Shown here piece by piece: positions 25,335-33,898 of a stretch of DNA of 64,000 nucleotides. The position numbers and the translations under genes are program-made. The stretch spans positions 248,001 through 312,000 of the forward strand of contig NZ_JAIWHV010000001.1 in NCBI RefSeq assembly GCF_020177375.1, written 5' to 3'. The notes under the pieces were generated by a model. It was not told where the DNA came from. It was given only the letters and a program-made list of their open reading frames with translations, and ran no database searches. This DNA comes from Saliphagus infecundisoli. Its GTDB lineage: Archaea; Halobacteriota; Halobacteria; Halobacteriales; Natrialbaceae. The stretch's first letter is position 1; every line of letters begins with the position of its first letter.

Positions 25335-25547
25335 ATGGGCACCGTCGACTCCGAAGCGGGACACCCCTTCGAGAACCCGCTCTTTCGCTACGGGATCGGT
25401 CTCTCGGGAGCCATCGTCATCATCGCCGTCGCGATCCTCTACCTCGACGGCGTCGCCCGCTACGTCGCGCTCGCGATCGCGGTCCTCGACGGAGCGGTGA
25501 CGCCGAAGATCCTCGAGTACGCCGCCGCTCAGGACGCTCAGACGTAG
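25335..25547 (+). CDS. small membrane protein (70 aa)
   Basis: The 70-residue product has two adjacent hydrophobic stretches (about residues 18-36 and 40-58) separated by the acidic turn YLDGVARY. The motif 'FRYGIGLSG' precedes the first helix. An ATTATAT box 27 bp upstream suggests a leaderless transcript. Its 3' end overlaps the convergent asd gene by 10 bp. It resembles small haloarchaeal membrane proteins of unknown role. Confidence 0.68.
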   Translation: MGTVDSEAGHPFENPLFRYGIGLSGAIVIIAVAILYLDGVARYVALAIAVLDGAVTPKILEYAAAQDAQT

Positions 25548-26578
25548 CCCTCTTCGACCAACAGCTCGCCGTTCAACACGCTCGCGCCGGCAGCACCTCG
25601 AAGCGTGTTGTGGGCGAGGCAGTTGTACTGGATGCCGAACGTCGATTCGCGGACGCCGCCGGCGGCGATCGCCATCCCGTCGCCGACGGTTCGGTCGAGG
25701 CGGGGCTGGGGCCGTTCGGGGTCCTCGAAGACGTGGATGAGCGGCTCGGGCGAGGAGTGAAGCGAAAGCGATGGGTACTCCGCAAACGCCTCCCGAACCT
25801 CTTCGGGGGAGGGGTCCTCGCTCGTCTCGATCCAGACGTTCTCGAGGTGGCCGTCGATCGTCGGGATCCGGTTGCAGGACGCGGCAACCTCCATTTCGTG
25901 ATCGGCGAGCGCGGTGCCGTCGAACTCCCCGAGCAGTTTGCGGGACTCGGTCTCGAGTTTGGCCTCCTCGCTGCCGATGTGGGGGATGGCGTTGTCGATG
26001 ATCTCCATCGACGTGACGCCGTCGTAGCCCGCCCCCGAGACCGCCTGGAGGGTCGCGACGTGGACCGTCTCGAGGCCAATACCCGCCTCGGCGAGGGCGG
26101 CGAGCGTCGGAACGAACGTGATCGTCGAGCAGTTCGGGTTCTTGACGAGCGCCCCGTCCCACCCGCGCTCCTCGCGCTGGATCTCGAGGGCCTCGAGGTG
26201 ATCCCCGTTGACCTCCGGGATCACGAGCGGGACGTCGGACTCCATCCGGGCGTTCGAGGAGTTCGAGGAGACGACGTAGCCGGCCTCACAGAACGGGGTT
26301 TCGACTTTCGCGCCGACGGTCGAGGGCAGCGACGAAAAGAGCAGGGGGACGTCGTCGGGCACTGCTTCGGGAGTGGTCGCGGTGACGGTCATCTCGCCGA
26401 CCTCCTCGGGGATGGGGGTGTCGATGCGCCACTTCGCGACGTCGCGGTAGGGGTGGCCCGCGCTCTCGTCGCTTGCTGTCAGGGCCGCGATCTCGAACTC
26501 GGGATGGGGTTCTAAAAGCTGGATCAGGCGCTGTCCGACCGCGCCGGTGGCGCCGAGAACGCCGACTCGTACTGTCAT
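25538..26578 (-). CDS. asd: aspartate-semialdehyde dehydrogenase
   Basis: This 346-residue enzyme converts aspartyl phosphate to aspartate semialdehyde, the precursor of homoserine and lysine. The N-terminal NADP motif is GATGAVGQ (9-16) and the catalytic cysteine is C150 in 'VKNPNCST'. A histidine-containing segment 'EVAASCNRIPTIDGH' follows. The sequence is of the archaeal/fungal type. ATG 26578 was chosen over 26605 because the family starts directly with the Rossmann strand. Its product is the substrate of Hom encoded at 14536. Confidence 0.96.
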   Translation of the reverse strand: MTVRVGVLGATGAVGQRLIQLLEPHPEFEIAALTASDESAGHPYRDVAKWRIDTPIPEEVGEMTVTATTPEAVPDDVPLLFSSLPSTVGAKVETPFCEAGYVVSSNSSNARMESDVPLVIPEVNGDHLEALEIQREERGWDGALVKNPNCSTITFVPTLAALAEAGIGLETVHVATLQAVSGAGYDGVTSMEIIDNAIPHIGSEEAKLETESRKLLGEFDGTALADHEMEVAASCNRIPTIDGHLENVWIETSEDPSPEEVREAFAEYPSLSLHSSPEPLIHVFEDPERPQPRLDRTVGDGMAIAAGGVRESTFGIQYNCLAHNTLRGAAGASVLNGELLVEEGYV

Positions 26579-26683
26579 TGCCCGGGGTCGGGGACGGTGG
26601 CGCAAAGACGTTTGGGTTCGGGCCAGTATCGACTCCCCGGCGCCGGCGCCGGACGGCGATTCCCGACAGCTATCGACCGGCGG

Positions 26684-27688
26684 TCACCACCGGTGGTGGA
26701 CGTACTCGCGGACGGACTCGTCGTAGACCTCGGTCACCGTCGCCCGCTCCTCGTCCGACAGCGACCGCAACCTCGAGGCCGCGGCGTTCGCCCGGACGTG
26801 CTCGGGGTTCGTCGACCCCGGAATCACCGTCGTCACTGCATCGAAATCGAGGATCCACCGGAGGGTGAACTGGGCCATCGACCACTCCTCCGGTACTGCG
26901 GGCCGGAGTTCGTCGACGGCCTCGAGGCCGACGTCGTAGGGAACTCCCGCGAAGGTCTCGCCGACGTCGAAGGCGTCGCCGTCGCGGTTGTAGTTGCGGT
27001 GGTCGTCCTCGGGGAACTCAGTGTCGGCGTCGAGGGCGCCCGTCAACAACCCGGAGGCGAGGGGAACCCGGACGATGACCCCGACGTCGCGGCGATCGGC
27101 CTCCCGGAAGAACAGTTCCGTCGGGCGCTGGCGCAATGGATTTGCGATGATCTGGACCGTCTCGACGCCGGGGTACTCGATCGCTTTGAGCCCTTCCTCG
27201 CAGCGCTCGACGCTGACGCCGTAGTGGGCGATTTTCCCCTCGTCGACGAGGCCCGAAAGCGCCTCGAACGTCTCGGGCTGGTAGTAGGCGTCCGTCGGCG
27301 GGCAGTGCAGTTGGAGGAGATCCAGCGTCTCGACCCCCAGGTTCTCGAGGCTTCGATCGACGAACTTCTCTAAATGCTCGCGGTCGTAGTCGGCGGCGAC
27401 GTGGGGGTCGAGCCGTCGGCCGGCCTTGGTCGCGACGACCGGCTCCGCGTCGTGGTCGGCCAGGACCTCCCGGATCAGTCGCTCGCTGCGGCCGTCGCCG
27501 TAGACGTCGGCGGTGTCCAGGAAGGTGATACCGGCGTCGAGAGCGGCCCGGATCGCTTCTCGACCTTCGTCCTCGCTAACCTCTCCCCAGTCTGAACCGA
27601 CGTTCCAGGTTCCCATGCCGACCTCTGTGACGTCGTAGCCGGTCGTCCCGAGCGCACGCTCGTCGATATCGGTCTCTGCCGTGTCCAT
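26684..27688 (-). CDS. aldo/keto reductase
   Basis: The 334-residue protein is a single TIM-barrel NADP-dependent oxidoreductase. It shows 'ITFLDTADVYGDGRSE' with the catalytic Asp and Tyr, 'VVATKAGRR' with the catalytic Lys, and 'DLLQLHCPP' with the catalytic His. The C-terminal cofactor-binding 'TTVIPGSTNPEHV' completes it. This is the general AKR family (tas-like); the substrate cannot be predicted. It runs in the same direction as asd, with a 105-bp gap. Confidence 0.93.
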   Translation of the reverse strand: MDTAETDIDERALGTTGYDVTEVGMGTWNVGSDWGEVSEDEGREAIRAALDAGITFLDTADVYGDGRSERLIREVLADHDAEPVVATKAGRRLDPHVAADYDREHLEKFVDRSLENLGVETLDLLQLHCPPTDAYYQPETFEALSGLVDEGKIAHYGVSVERCEEGLKAIEYPGVETVQIIANPLRQRPTELFFREADRRDVGVIVRVPLASGLLTGALDADTEFPEDDHRNYNRDGDAFDVGETFAGVPYDVGLEAVDELRPAVPEEWSMAQFTLRWILDFDAVTTVIPGSTNPEHVRANAAASRLRSLSDEERATVTEVYDESVREYVHHRW

Positions 27689-27757
27689 ACCCGACGTTGT
27701 GGCCGGACGGCTATAGTCCTTCAGCTACCGGAGGACGGGCTCGTCGAGAACTCGCGT

Positions 27758-27949
27758 TCAGGCGGGGACTTCGCTGCCCTTCTTGCGGGTGACGTAGCCC
27801 GCGACCCGGTTCCGGACGCCCTTGGACTCGATGTTGGTGAGCTTCATGACGCTGTCTTTGTTCTGCTCGAAGTCGGTGGTGAACGCCTCCGGGTACCGCT
27901 CTAGGAGCAGGTTCCCCGTCTTCTTGACGTAGGCAGGTTTGATGGCCAT
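27758..27949 (-). CDS. rps17e: 30S ribosomal protein S17e
   Basis: The 63-residue protein begins 'MAIKPAYVKKTGNLLLERYPE', the archaeal eS17 start, and continues 'FTTDFEQNKDSVMKLTNIESKGVRNRVAGYVTR' with family-typical residues. It is an archaeal/eukaryotic small-subunit protein with no bacterial counterpart. ATG 27949 was selected over 27988 because the family begins at this methionine. The sequence GGAAGC precedes it. It stands alone without other ribosomal genes, as in other haloarchaea. Confidence 0.96.
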   Translation of the reverse strand: MAIKPAYVKKTGNLLLERYPEAFTTDFEQNKDSVMKLTNIESKGVRNRVAGYVTRKKGSEVPA

Positions 27950-28117
27950 GGGGGAAGCTCTCTCCCTGAGGGCCTTAATAGGCACCATTTCTGCCGAATC
28001 GATTCGGGCCTTCGCCGTCCGGTTCGACGCCCGCAGTTCGGCCTCCGGGGCGTCGTGGGCCAGTTCGTGCGGTCGGACCAGGTGACTCGGACTCGGCGAT
28101 CCACTGCGTCTCCCCGA

Positions 28118-28744
28118 TCACTCGTCGACGGATCGAACCACGCCGAGTGCAGCGCCGATCCATCTCGCAAAGCCCGTCTCGACGACGACGGTCACGAGGA
28201 TGACCAGAAACACCGTCCCGAGCAGGACGTCCGCGCCCGCCGGATCCGAGGGAGGCGCCCCCGTCTCGAGGCGGATGGCGAACAGCGTGGCGACCGTGGC
28301 GGGGATGATCCCGCGCGGACCGATCGCGCCGACGAACAGGCGCTCGCGGACCGTGAACCCACAGCCGATCGTCGAGACGAAGACGGCAAGCGGGCGGAGC
28401 ACGACCATCACCACCGCGACGACCGCGAGACCGGCGACGCCGAGCGCGAGCAGTTCGGAGAACTCGAGCAGCGCCGCGAGCGCGATGAAGACGAACGAGA
28501 GGACGAGGACGGTCACGTCCCGCTTGAACCGGTGAACGCTCTCTTGGTGGGGTAACTCGACGTTGCCGAGGACGAATCCCGCGGTCGCCGCGGCCACGAT
28601 GCCGGCCTCCGAGAACACCGAATCGGCCGTCGCGAACGCGGTGACCGCCGCGGCGAGGACGAGCAGCCGGGCCACCTGTGGCGCCCGATCGGGGGGAAGT
28701 TCGACCCGCGTGAGCAGCGGATCGAGATCGACGTGGATGGACAC
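28118..28744 (-). pseudogene. truncated CPA-type cation:proton antiporter (C-terminal half of membrane domain only)
   Basis: From a GTG at 28744 the frame encodes 208 residues that match only the second half of an NhaP/CPA-type exchanger: about six helices, including 'GAIGPRGIIPATVATLFAIRL', the conserved GPRG-containing helix. Complete exchangers need about twice this membrane length, and the haloarchaeal ones I know also end in a TrkA-type domain. Neither part is present. The 132 bp upstream are too short to hold the missing N-terminal half, and the next gene is DUF447. The reading frame is intact, so it may be expressed, but transport is unlikely. Confidence 0.72.
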
Positions 28745-28876
28745 CGGTTCACCACCCTCTCCGCCGCTCGGAGCCGTCCGTCTCGGCTGTCACGGCGACC
28801 ATGAACCGCGAACTACGGCTCCCAGCGGTAAAATCCTCGTGGCATCTCGTGGGCCGCCGGGCCGTCGTCGTGCGAC

Positions 28877-29554
28877 CTACAGCCAGTCGTATTCGTCGGC
28901 GGCCGCCGGCTCCCACGTCGAGTGTCGACGCACCCGCGAGAGCGCCTCCAGTTCGCGTGGCCCGCCCGTCCGGTCGACCACCGACACGCAGTGGGCGAGC
29001 CGGTCGACGAGGACCGTCTCGTCGTAGCCCGGGACGTCGAGGCGCGAGGCCGCGACGGTCGCCTCGATCACGGCTCCGAAGCCGCGGTTGATCGGCGCCA
29101 CCGTCTCGCGCTCGATCGCGGCCTCGACGGGCACGAGGGTCCACTCGACCCACCGCGTCCCGCCGTCAGTTCCCGACCCCGCTCGCTCGGCGCGCACCCG
29201 AGCCCAGGCGTCCGTGGCGTCGATCACCGGCTCCGCTTCCTCGACGATCGAGAGGGCGGCGTCGGCGAAGGCCACGGGGTCGCGCGTGAACTGGACGTAC
29301 CCCTCGCCCTCCCGGTGAAAGTTCCGCTGGGTCCGGGTGTTCCCCCAGGTGCGCGCCGTGACCGCCTCGCCGGCGAACAGCCCGAGCGCGGCGACGTTCC
29401 ACAGTCCGTTCGGCCCGCGGGTCGCCACGAGGGACTCGGTGACGCCCGCGAGGGAAACGGGCCACCCCTCGCAGGGCTCGCCCTCGAGCCCGTCTGCCTC
29501 TTCGCCGGGTACCCCCTCGTCCGCCCGCTCGCACCCACCATCGTCTCCGCTCAT
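28877..29554 (-). CDS. DUF447 family protein (flavin-reductase-like fold)
   Basis: This 225-residue protein has an acidic ~33-residue N-terminal tail and then the DUF447 domain: 'LVATRGPNGLWNVAALGLF', 'ARTWGNTRTQRNFHREG' and 'APINRGFGAVIEATVAASRL'. DUF447 has an FMN-binding split-barrel-like architecture but no proven activity known to me. It is the last of four genes coupled by 4-bp overlaps (cofD, Dus-like, CitG-like, DUF447). As I recall, homologues cluster with tetrahydromethanopterin and methanofuran genes in methanogens and methylotrophs, so a pterin- or F420-related role is plausible. Confidence 0.88.
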   Translation of the reverse strand: MSGDDGGCERADEGVPGEEADGLEGEPCEGWPVSLAGVTESLVATRGPNGLWNVAALGLFAGEAVTARTWGNTRTQRNFHREGEGYVQFTRDPVAFADAALSIVEEAEPVIDATDAWARVRAERAGSGTDGGTRWVEWTLVPVEAAIERETVAPINRGFGAVIEATVAASRLDVPGYDETVLVDRLAHCVSVVDRTGGPRELEALSRVRRHSTWEPAAADEYDWL

Positions 29555-30408
29555 ACGACCAGCTCACCCCGCTCGAGCGCGACGAACAGCCCCGCACAGA
29601 CCAGATCCGCGGTGGTCCCCGGATTCACTCCCCGCGAAACGAGGTCGTCGGCGAACGCCTCGACGGCCTCGGGCTCCGTGTCGAGCGCGGAGCGCTCGTC
29701 GAGTTCCGCCGCCCGCTCGCGGACCTCCTCGGCTACCCTCTCTCCGTGTTTGGTCGCGACGAGCGTGTCCGGGCGGTCGGCGAGCGCGGAGAGGAAGGCG
29801 GCCGCGGCCCGCTCGGAGGGCGTCCCCTCGGTCCCGCCGATCACCCCTGCAGCCCGGAACGAGCGCTCGAACCCCTCGGTCCACTCGCGGGCGACGTCGT
29901 CGCCGGGCACGCTCGCCGCCATCACCTCGAGCAGCGTGAGCCCCCGCTCCTCGACGGCGGGGACCGCCTCGCTGCCCCGGCGGACGTCGAGGGGCTCCAT
30001 CCCCTCGGGCGGCTCGCCGACGCGGACGTCGGTGTGGTCGAACGCCCGGTAGAAGCCGGCGGCGTCCTCGACCGTCGTCCCCTCGACGACCTCGCGGACG
30101 CCGGCGGGCGTCACTTCGCGGCCACTTGCGGCCCGGACCAGCGGAACCAACAGGAGCAGCGAGCCGAACTGGGTGTTGCCCCCCTCCTGGCACCCCATCC
30201 CGGCGACCGCGCGCTCGAACGCGCTCCCGACGGGGGCGCCCTCGCCGGCCAACTCGAGGCCCTCCCGCGACCCGACGGCACCCGCGAGGAAGTGGTCATA
30301 CCGGAGGCCGGAGAGATCGCGCTCGCGATCGACGTTTCCGGGTTTCGGGGTCGCGCTGACCTCGAGCAGGAGGGCGAGCTGGGCGGTCTCGGCGGGCGAC
30401 CGGGTCAT
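29551..30408 (-). CDS. CitG-like triphosphoribosyl-dephospho-CoA synthase family protein
   Basis: The 285-residue protein carries the CitG signature 'EVSATPKPGNVDRERD' near residue 17 and a second motif 'QEGGNTQFGSLLLL' near 75. CitG makes the prosthetic-group precursor of citrate or malonate decarboxylase, but no such decarboxylase is present here, and archaeal homologues occur without it. I infer another ATP- or nucleoside-transfer reaction linked to cofactor synthesis. It overlaps both neighbours by 4 bp, so it is translationally coupled in the cofD operon. Confidence 0.87.
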   Translation of the reverse strand: MTRSPAETAQLALLLEVSATPKPGNVDRERDLSGLRYDHFLAGAVGSREGLELAGEGAPVGSAFERAVAGMGCQEGGNTQFGSLLLLVPLVRAASGREVTPAGVREVVEGTTVEDAAGFYRAFDHTDVRVGEPPEGMEPLDVRRGSEAVPAVEERGLTLLEVMAASVPGDDVAREWTEGFERSFRAAGVIGGTEGTPSERAAAAFLSALADRPDTLVATKHGERVAEEVRERAAELDERSALDTEPEAVEAFADDLVSRGVNPGTTADLVCAGLFVALERGELVV

Positions 30409-31181
30409 GGCTCCGGTTCCGCGGGCGGTTCGATCCCCTCGGGGTCGAACTCCCGATCGACGGCCTCGCGGACGCGCGCCAGGACCGTGGGGTCGTCGCT
30501 CGGCCGACCGACGCTGACCGCGTCCGCTCCGTAGGATCGGTACTCCGCGACCGCTTCGCGCCCGCGGACGCCGTTGTTCGCGATCAGGTACAGTCCGCAG
30601 GCCGCTCGGACGTCGGCGACCAGCCCCTCCGAGTCCATCGCATCGACGTGGAGATAGCTCGCACCCGCGTCCTCGAGAACCCCCGCCAGCGCCGGGAGAT
30701 CGACCCCCGGAACCTCAGTTCGGACCTTGACCCCGACCGGGACGTCCGCCGCCTCCGTGGCGGTCCGGACGTACTCGGCGAGTCGGGGGGTGTCGGCGAG
30801 CAGGGACTCCCCACAGCCCACGGCGCGGAGTTCGTCCTGGCGGCAGTGGGCGTTGATTTCGAGGAACGCGCCCCGGTCCTCGCAGATCCGGGCGACTTCC
30901 TCGAGAGGATCGGGCGTCGCCGACCGGACGTTGATCCCGGCCCGGATCGGCGCGTCCTCGAGGGAAGCGAGCTGTCGGTCGACGAAGGCGGCTGGCTCCC
31001 GGGGGAGGAACTCGCTTCGCCCGCGGGCGACCAGTTTTCTGGCGGCGGCCCTCGAGGGCGAATCGAGGGCGATCCCGCCCAGGACCGCGGCGTCGGCGTG
31101 CTCGCCCCCCGCCTGCGCCCAGTCGGCGTCGGACTCGCCGCTGAGACTCGCGAGCGCGAGCCGCGGGGCAAAGTCGGTCAT
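30405..31181 (-). CDS. dihydrouridine-synthase-like TIM-barrel protein (MJ0144-type)
   Basis: The 258-residue protein is a Dus-like TIM barrel. It has 'FLEINAHCRQDELRAVGCGESLL' in the middle, 'VGVKVRTEVPGVDLPAL', and C-terminal 'LIANNGVRGREAVAEYRSYGADAVSVGR', a flavin-phosphate-binding pattern. It is shorter than true tRNA-dihydrouridine synthases and lacks the C-terminal RNA-binding helical domain, so tRNA is not necessarily its substrate. It is the second gene of the operon after cofD, with 4-bp overlaps on both sides. Confidence 0.82.
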   Translation of the reverse strand: MTDFAPRLALASLSGESDADWAQAGGEHADAAVLGGIALDSPSRAAARKLVARGRSEFLPREPAAFVDRQLASLEDAPIRAGINVRSATPDPLEEVARICEDRGAFLEINAHCRQDELRAVGCGESLLADTPRLAEYVRTATEAADVPVGVKVRTEVPGVDLPALAGVLEDAGASYLHVDAMDSEGLVADVRAACGLYLIANNGVRGREAVAEYRSYGADAVSVGRPSDDPTVLARVREAVDREFDPEGIEPPAEPEP

Positions 31182-32218
31182 CGATTCCCATCCCCTTCCC
31201 GGACCCGCTCGATCGCGCGGAGAGCGGCCTCCCGGACCCGCCTCGCGTCCGCCTCGCCGTCGATCCGGATGTTGGTCTCGACCGTCGGGACCGGCAGGTC
31301 ACCGCCATCGCCCGAATCGACGACGACGGCGTCGGCGAAGGGGTAGGCCTCGGCCAGCCCCGCCGTCGTCGGCTCGCGGCCGGTCGCGCGCATGAGCTCC
31401 GCTGCAGGTCCCGAAAAGGCCTCGCCCGCGAGGAAGGGGGAGACCGTGACGACCGTCGTTTCGGCGAGGGCCTCGCGAACGCCCGGCACCGAGAGGATCG
31501 GGCCGACGCTCGTCACGGGGTTCGAGGGGCCGATCACGACCGGCTCCGTCAGGGCCTCCAGAACGGTGTCGGTCGGGGCGGCCTCCTCGCTGCCCCGGAA
31601 CTCGACGTCCTCGACGGTCGGCTCGCCTTCGCGGCCGACCCAGTACTCCTGGAAGTGCATTGCTCCCTCGGGGGTGTGGACGATGGTCGCAACGGGATCG
31701 TCGCTCATCGGCAGGATCTCGCTTTCGGCGCCGACGGCCTCCCCCAGAACTCGAGTCGCCTCGGTCAGCGTCTCCCCCCGATCGATGAGGCTCGTCCGGG
31801 TGATGTGGACCGCCCGGTCGCGGTCGCCGATCGTCATGAACTCCGCGATCCCCGAAAAGCGCCGCCAGCGGGCGAGTCGCCGGCCCGCCGTCTGGGCCTC
31901 CTCGGGGAGGTACTGGGGACCCTCGGACAGCCCCGCCTCGCTCGCGAGCTCGAACAGCGCCTCGTTCGTCCGGTGGGTGTCGCCCTCGATCCCCCACCAG
32001 TACTCCCGATCCAGCACGTCGCCGCCCTGAAAGAGCAGCGTGTCGATGTCCGGCGAGACGAGCAGGCCCCCGAGTTCGATGTCGTCGCCGGTGTTGGCGA
32101 CGATCGTCAGGGTCTCGGAGGAAAACGGACCTTCGCCTCCCGCAGCATCGACTCTCCCGGACCCGGTCCCCTCCAACAGCTTCGGCGTTCCGGTCCCCCC
32201 GGAGAGAACGGTAACCAT
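31178..32218 (-). CDS. cofD: 2-phospho-L-lactate transferase (coenzyme F420 synthesis)
   Basis: The 346-residue enzyme joins the lactyl-phosphate (or PEP-derived) moiety to the deazaflavin FO to give F420-0. It starts 'MVTVLSGGTGTPKLLEG', the substrate-binding GGTGTPK loop, and has 'VANTGDDIELGGLLVSPD' near residue 37 and 'PSNPVTSVGPILSVPG' near 225, all conserved in CofD. It leads a four-gene operon. GTP cyclohydrolase III at 57148 acts early in the deazaflavin/flavin route. cofE, cofG and cofH are not in this window. Confidence 0.95.
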   Translation of the reverse strand: MVTVLSGGTGTPKLLEGTGSGRVDAAGGEGPFSSETLTIVANTGDDIELGGLLVSPDIDTLLFQGGDVLDREYWWGIEGDTHRTNEALFELASEAGLSEGPQYLPEEAQTAGRRLARWRRFSGIAEFMTIGDRDRAVHITRTSLIDRGETLTEATRVLGEAVGAESEILPMSDDPVATIVHTPEGAMHFQEYWVGREGEPTVEDVEFRGSEEAAPTDTVLEALTEPVVIGPSNPVTSVGPILSVPGVREALAETTVVTVSPFLAGEAFSGPAAELMRATGREPTTAGLAEAYPFADAVVVDSGDGGDLPVPTVETNIRIDGEADARRVREAALRAIERVREGDGNR

Positions 32219-32249
32219 ACGGGTCCTACCGCCGGCTCCGGTTAATGGG

Positions 32250-33809
32250 TTACGACCCCGATCCCTCGCTGCCGATCCACTCGGCGAAACTCCCCTCCAG
32301 AAGGGTCTCGGCCTGGCGGTCGATGTACGCCCGCTGCATCCCCGTGATCGCCCCCTCGAGATCGCTTCCCTCGTCGAGGCGGGCGGCGACCTGGTCGCGT
32401 TTCCAGCTCGCGGGCGTCACCCCCTGGCGGACCCGCCGGCGGAGCGGGTAGAGGTACTTCGCGGCGGCGTCCTCGCTCAGGCCCCGGCTCGAGAGGCCGT
32501 CCTCGGCGTGGGCGAGGAGGTCCTCGTAGATCCGTTTTCGATCCCTCGTCCGGTCGCCGTCGTTCGTGATCCAGACGAGATCGGCCGAGAGCCCCTCCCG
32601 CATCGCGGCGTAGAAGTTCTCGCGAGCGATCTCCCAGTCGAGATCGACGACGGGGTGTTCGAGCCGGGTGAGGCTCTCGAGCAGGCCCGCGAACGCCGCC
32701 TGGAAGGAAATCGAATCCCTGACCGTGGGCTGGGCCGGGATCGGGCGGAACTCGATGCGGGCGTTCGCCGCCGATCGGCTCGAGCCGTCGAAGACCGGCC
32801 GGACCCACCGCCAGTAGGTGCCGTGTTTCCGCCGGAAATGTGCGAACCGATCGTCGAACCGCCCGCCCTCCGAGACCGGCATCGGGACGATGGTGTCGTC
32901 GTCGACGATCCGGTCTACGGCCTGGGCGGCGGTCTCGAGGTCGCGCGGGAACCGGACCTTCCCGGCGCCGGCGGCGGGGTCGTTGAGGGTCGTCTCGAAG
33001 ACGCTGATCCGGTGTTCCATCCACGCTTCAGCCAGGATCTCCTGGGCGCTCGCGCCCTCGTCGTAGAGGTCGGGCGGGAAGAAGGGGCTGTTGACGCCCA
33101 GCGCGAGCAGCGGGGCGGCGATCCGCAGGGCGTAGTTGAAGTAGTCGGGGAGGTCGACGGCGTGGGGGACCTGGTAGTGGGGCTGGATCGAGGTAATCAG
33201 GCTCTCGGGCATCACGGTGTCCGCGGAAAGCGAGACGTTGGGCGCCTCGATGCGCATTCCTGCGGTCTCGGCCTGATCCGTGTTCGCCATCGCGTGGTAG
33301 CGTGCCGCCGCGCTCATGTTCGTCGCGACCCGGATCGGGCGTTCGTCGTCGCCGACCGTCCGCTCGACGCTGTCGGTGAGGTACCCCCGGGCGGTCTCGC
33401 CGTCGGGGGGGATCGTCCAGAGTGCGTCGCTGACCAGCGCCATCCCCTCCGTGCGCGTGACGTCGACGGCCGTCCGGAGTCGGGACTTGACCTCGGCTTC
33501 CTGGGCGAGAAGGCCGTCGGCGTTCAACGGCTGGGGGCTGGTCGTCATCTCGGCGTTGTGGAGCCCGAGTTCCTTCTCGAAGCCGATCAGCTCCAGCAGT
33601 CGGCGGGGCATCCGCCGAAGAGCGCACCCGTCGGCGCCGACGGCGTAGAACTCGTACTCGAGGCCGACGATCGCCTGGGGGTTGTCGAACGTCCCGTCGT
33701 GGATCTCGCCTTTGATCCAGTCGGCGTCGGCCCCGGCCCGCCGTCGGTACTCCTCGGGATCGACCGCGAGCACCTCCCCGACCCGCGCCGCGAGTTCCTC
33801 CCCGGGCAT
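32250..33809 (-). CDS. GCS2-type glutamate-cysteine ligase-like carboxylate-amine ligase
   Basis: This 519-residue protein has the start of the GCS2 fold, 'AIVGLEYEFYAVG' with the metal-binding glutamates, and a substrate segment 'LGLHNAEMTTSPQPL'. Later come 'AANARIEFRPIPAQPTV' with Arg/Glu and a long C-terminal helical part. It is much longer than the ~360-residue haloarchaeal GshA, so it may ligate a different acid and amine. A GTG at 33824 is in frame, but ATG 33809 is preferred. It is divergent from mvk, with the two start codons 89 bp apart. Confidence 0.75.
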   Translation of the reverse strand: MPGEELAARVGEVLAVDPEEYRRRAGADADWIKGEIHDGTFDNPQAIVGLEYEFYAVGADGCALRRMPRRLLELIGFEKELGLHNAEMTTSPQPLNADGLLAQEAEVKSRLRTAVDVTRTEGMALVSDALWTIPPDGETARGYLTDSVERTVGDDERPIRVATNMSAAARYHAMANTDQAETAGMRIEAPNVSLSADTVMPESLITSIQPHYQVPHAVDLPDYFNYALRIAAPLLALGVNSPFFPPDLYDEGASAQEILAEAWMEHRISVFETTLNDPAAGAGKVRFPRDLETAAQAVDRIVDDDTIVPMPVSEGGRFDDRFAHFRRKHGTYWRWVRPVFDGSSRSAANARIEFRPIPAQPTVRDSISFQAAFAGLLESLTRLEHPVVDLDWEIARENFYAAMREGLSADLVWITNDGDRTRDRKRIYEDLLAHAEDGLSSRGLSEDAAAKYLYPLRRRVRQGVTPASWKRDQVAARLDEGSDLEGAITGMQRAYIDRQAETLLEGSFAEWIGSEGSGS

Positions 33810-33867
33810 CTTCGTACTCGCCACTCTCGGTCGCCGGACTTGAATGCAGTTATCCCCGATCGACGGG

Positions 33868-33875
33868 ATATAAAC
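33868..33875 (+). promoter_or_regulatory. TATA box of mvk operon
   Basis: ATATAAAC lies 24-31 bp before the mvk ATG. This is close to the haloarchaeal consensus and to the spacing of leaderless transcripts. It is the clearest promoter in the mvk-gcs2 divergent gap. Confidence 0.6.
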
Positions 33876-33898
33876 GACCCTCGCCCCTACGGCCGGCC

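Noticed and set aside
28745-28876. Frameshifted N-terminal half of the antiporter
   Set aside because: Only 132 bp separate the remnant from DUF447, and their translations in all frames show no exchanger helices.
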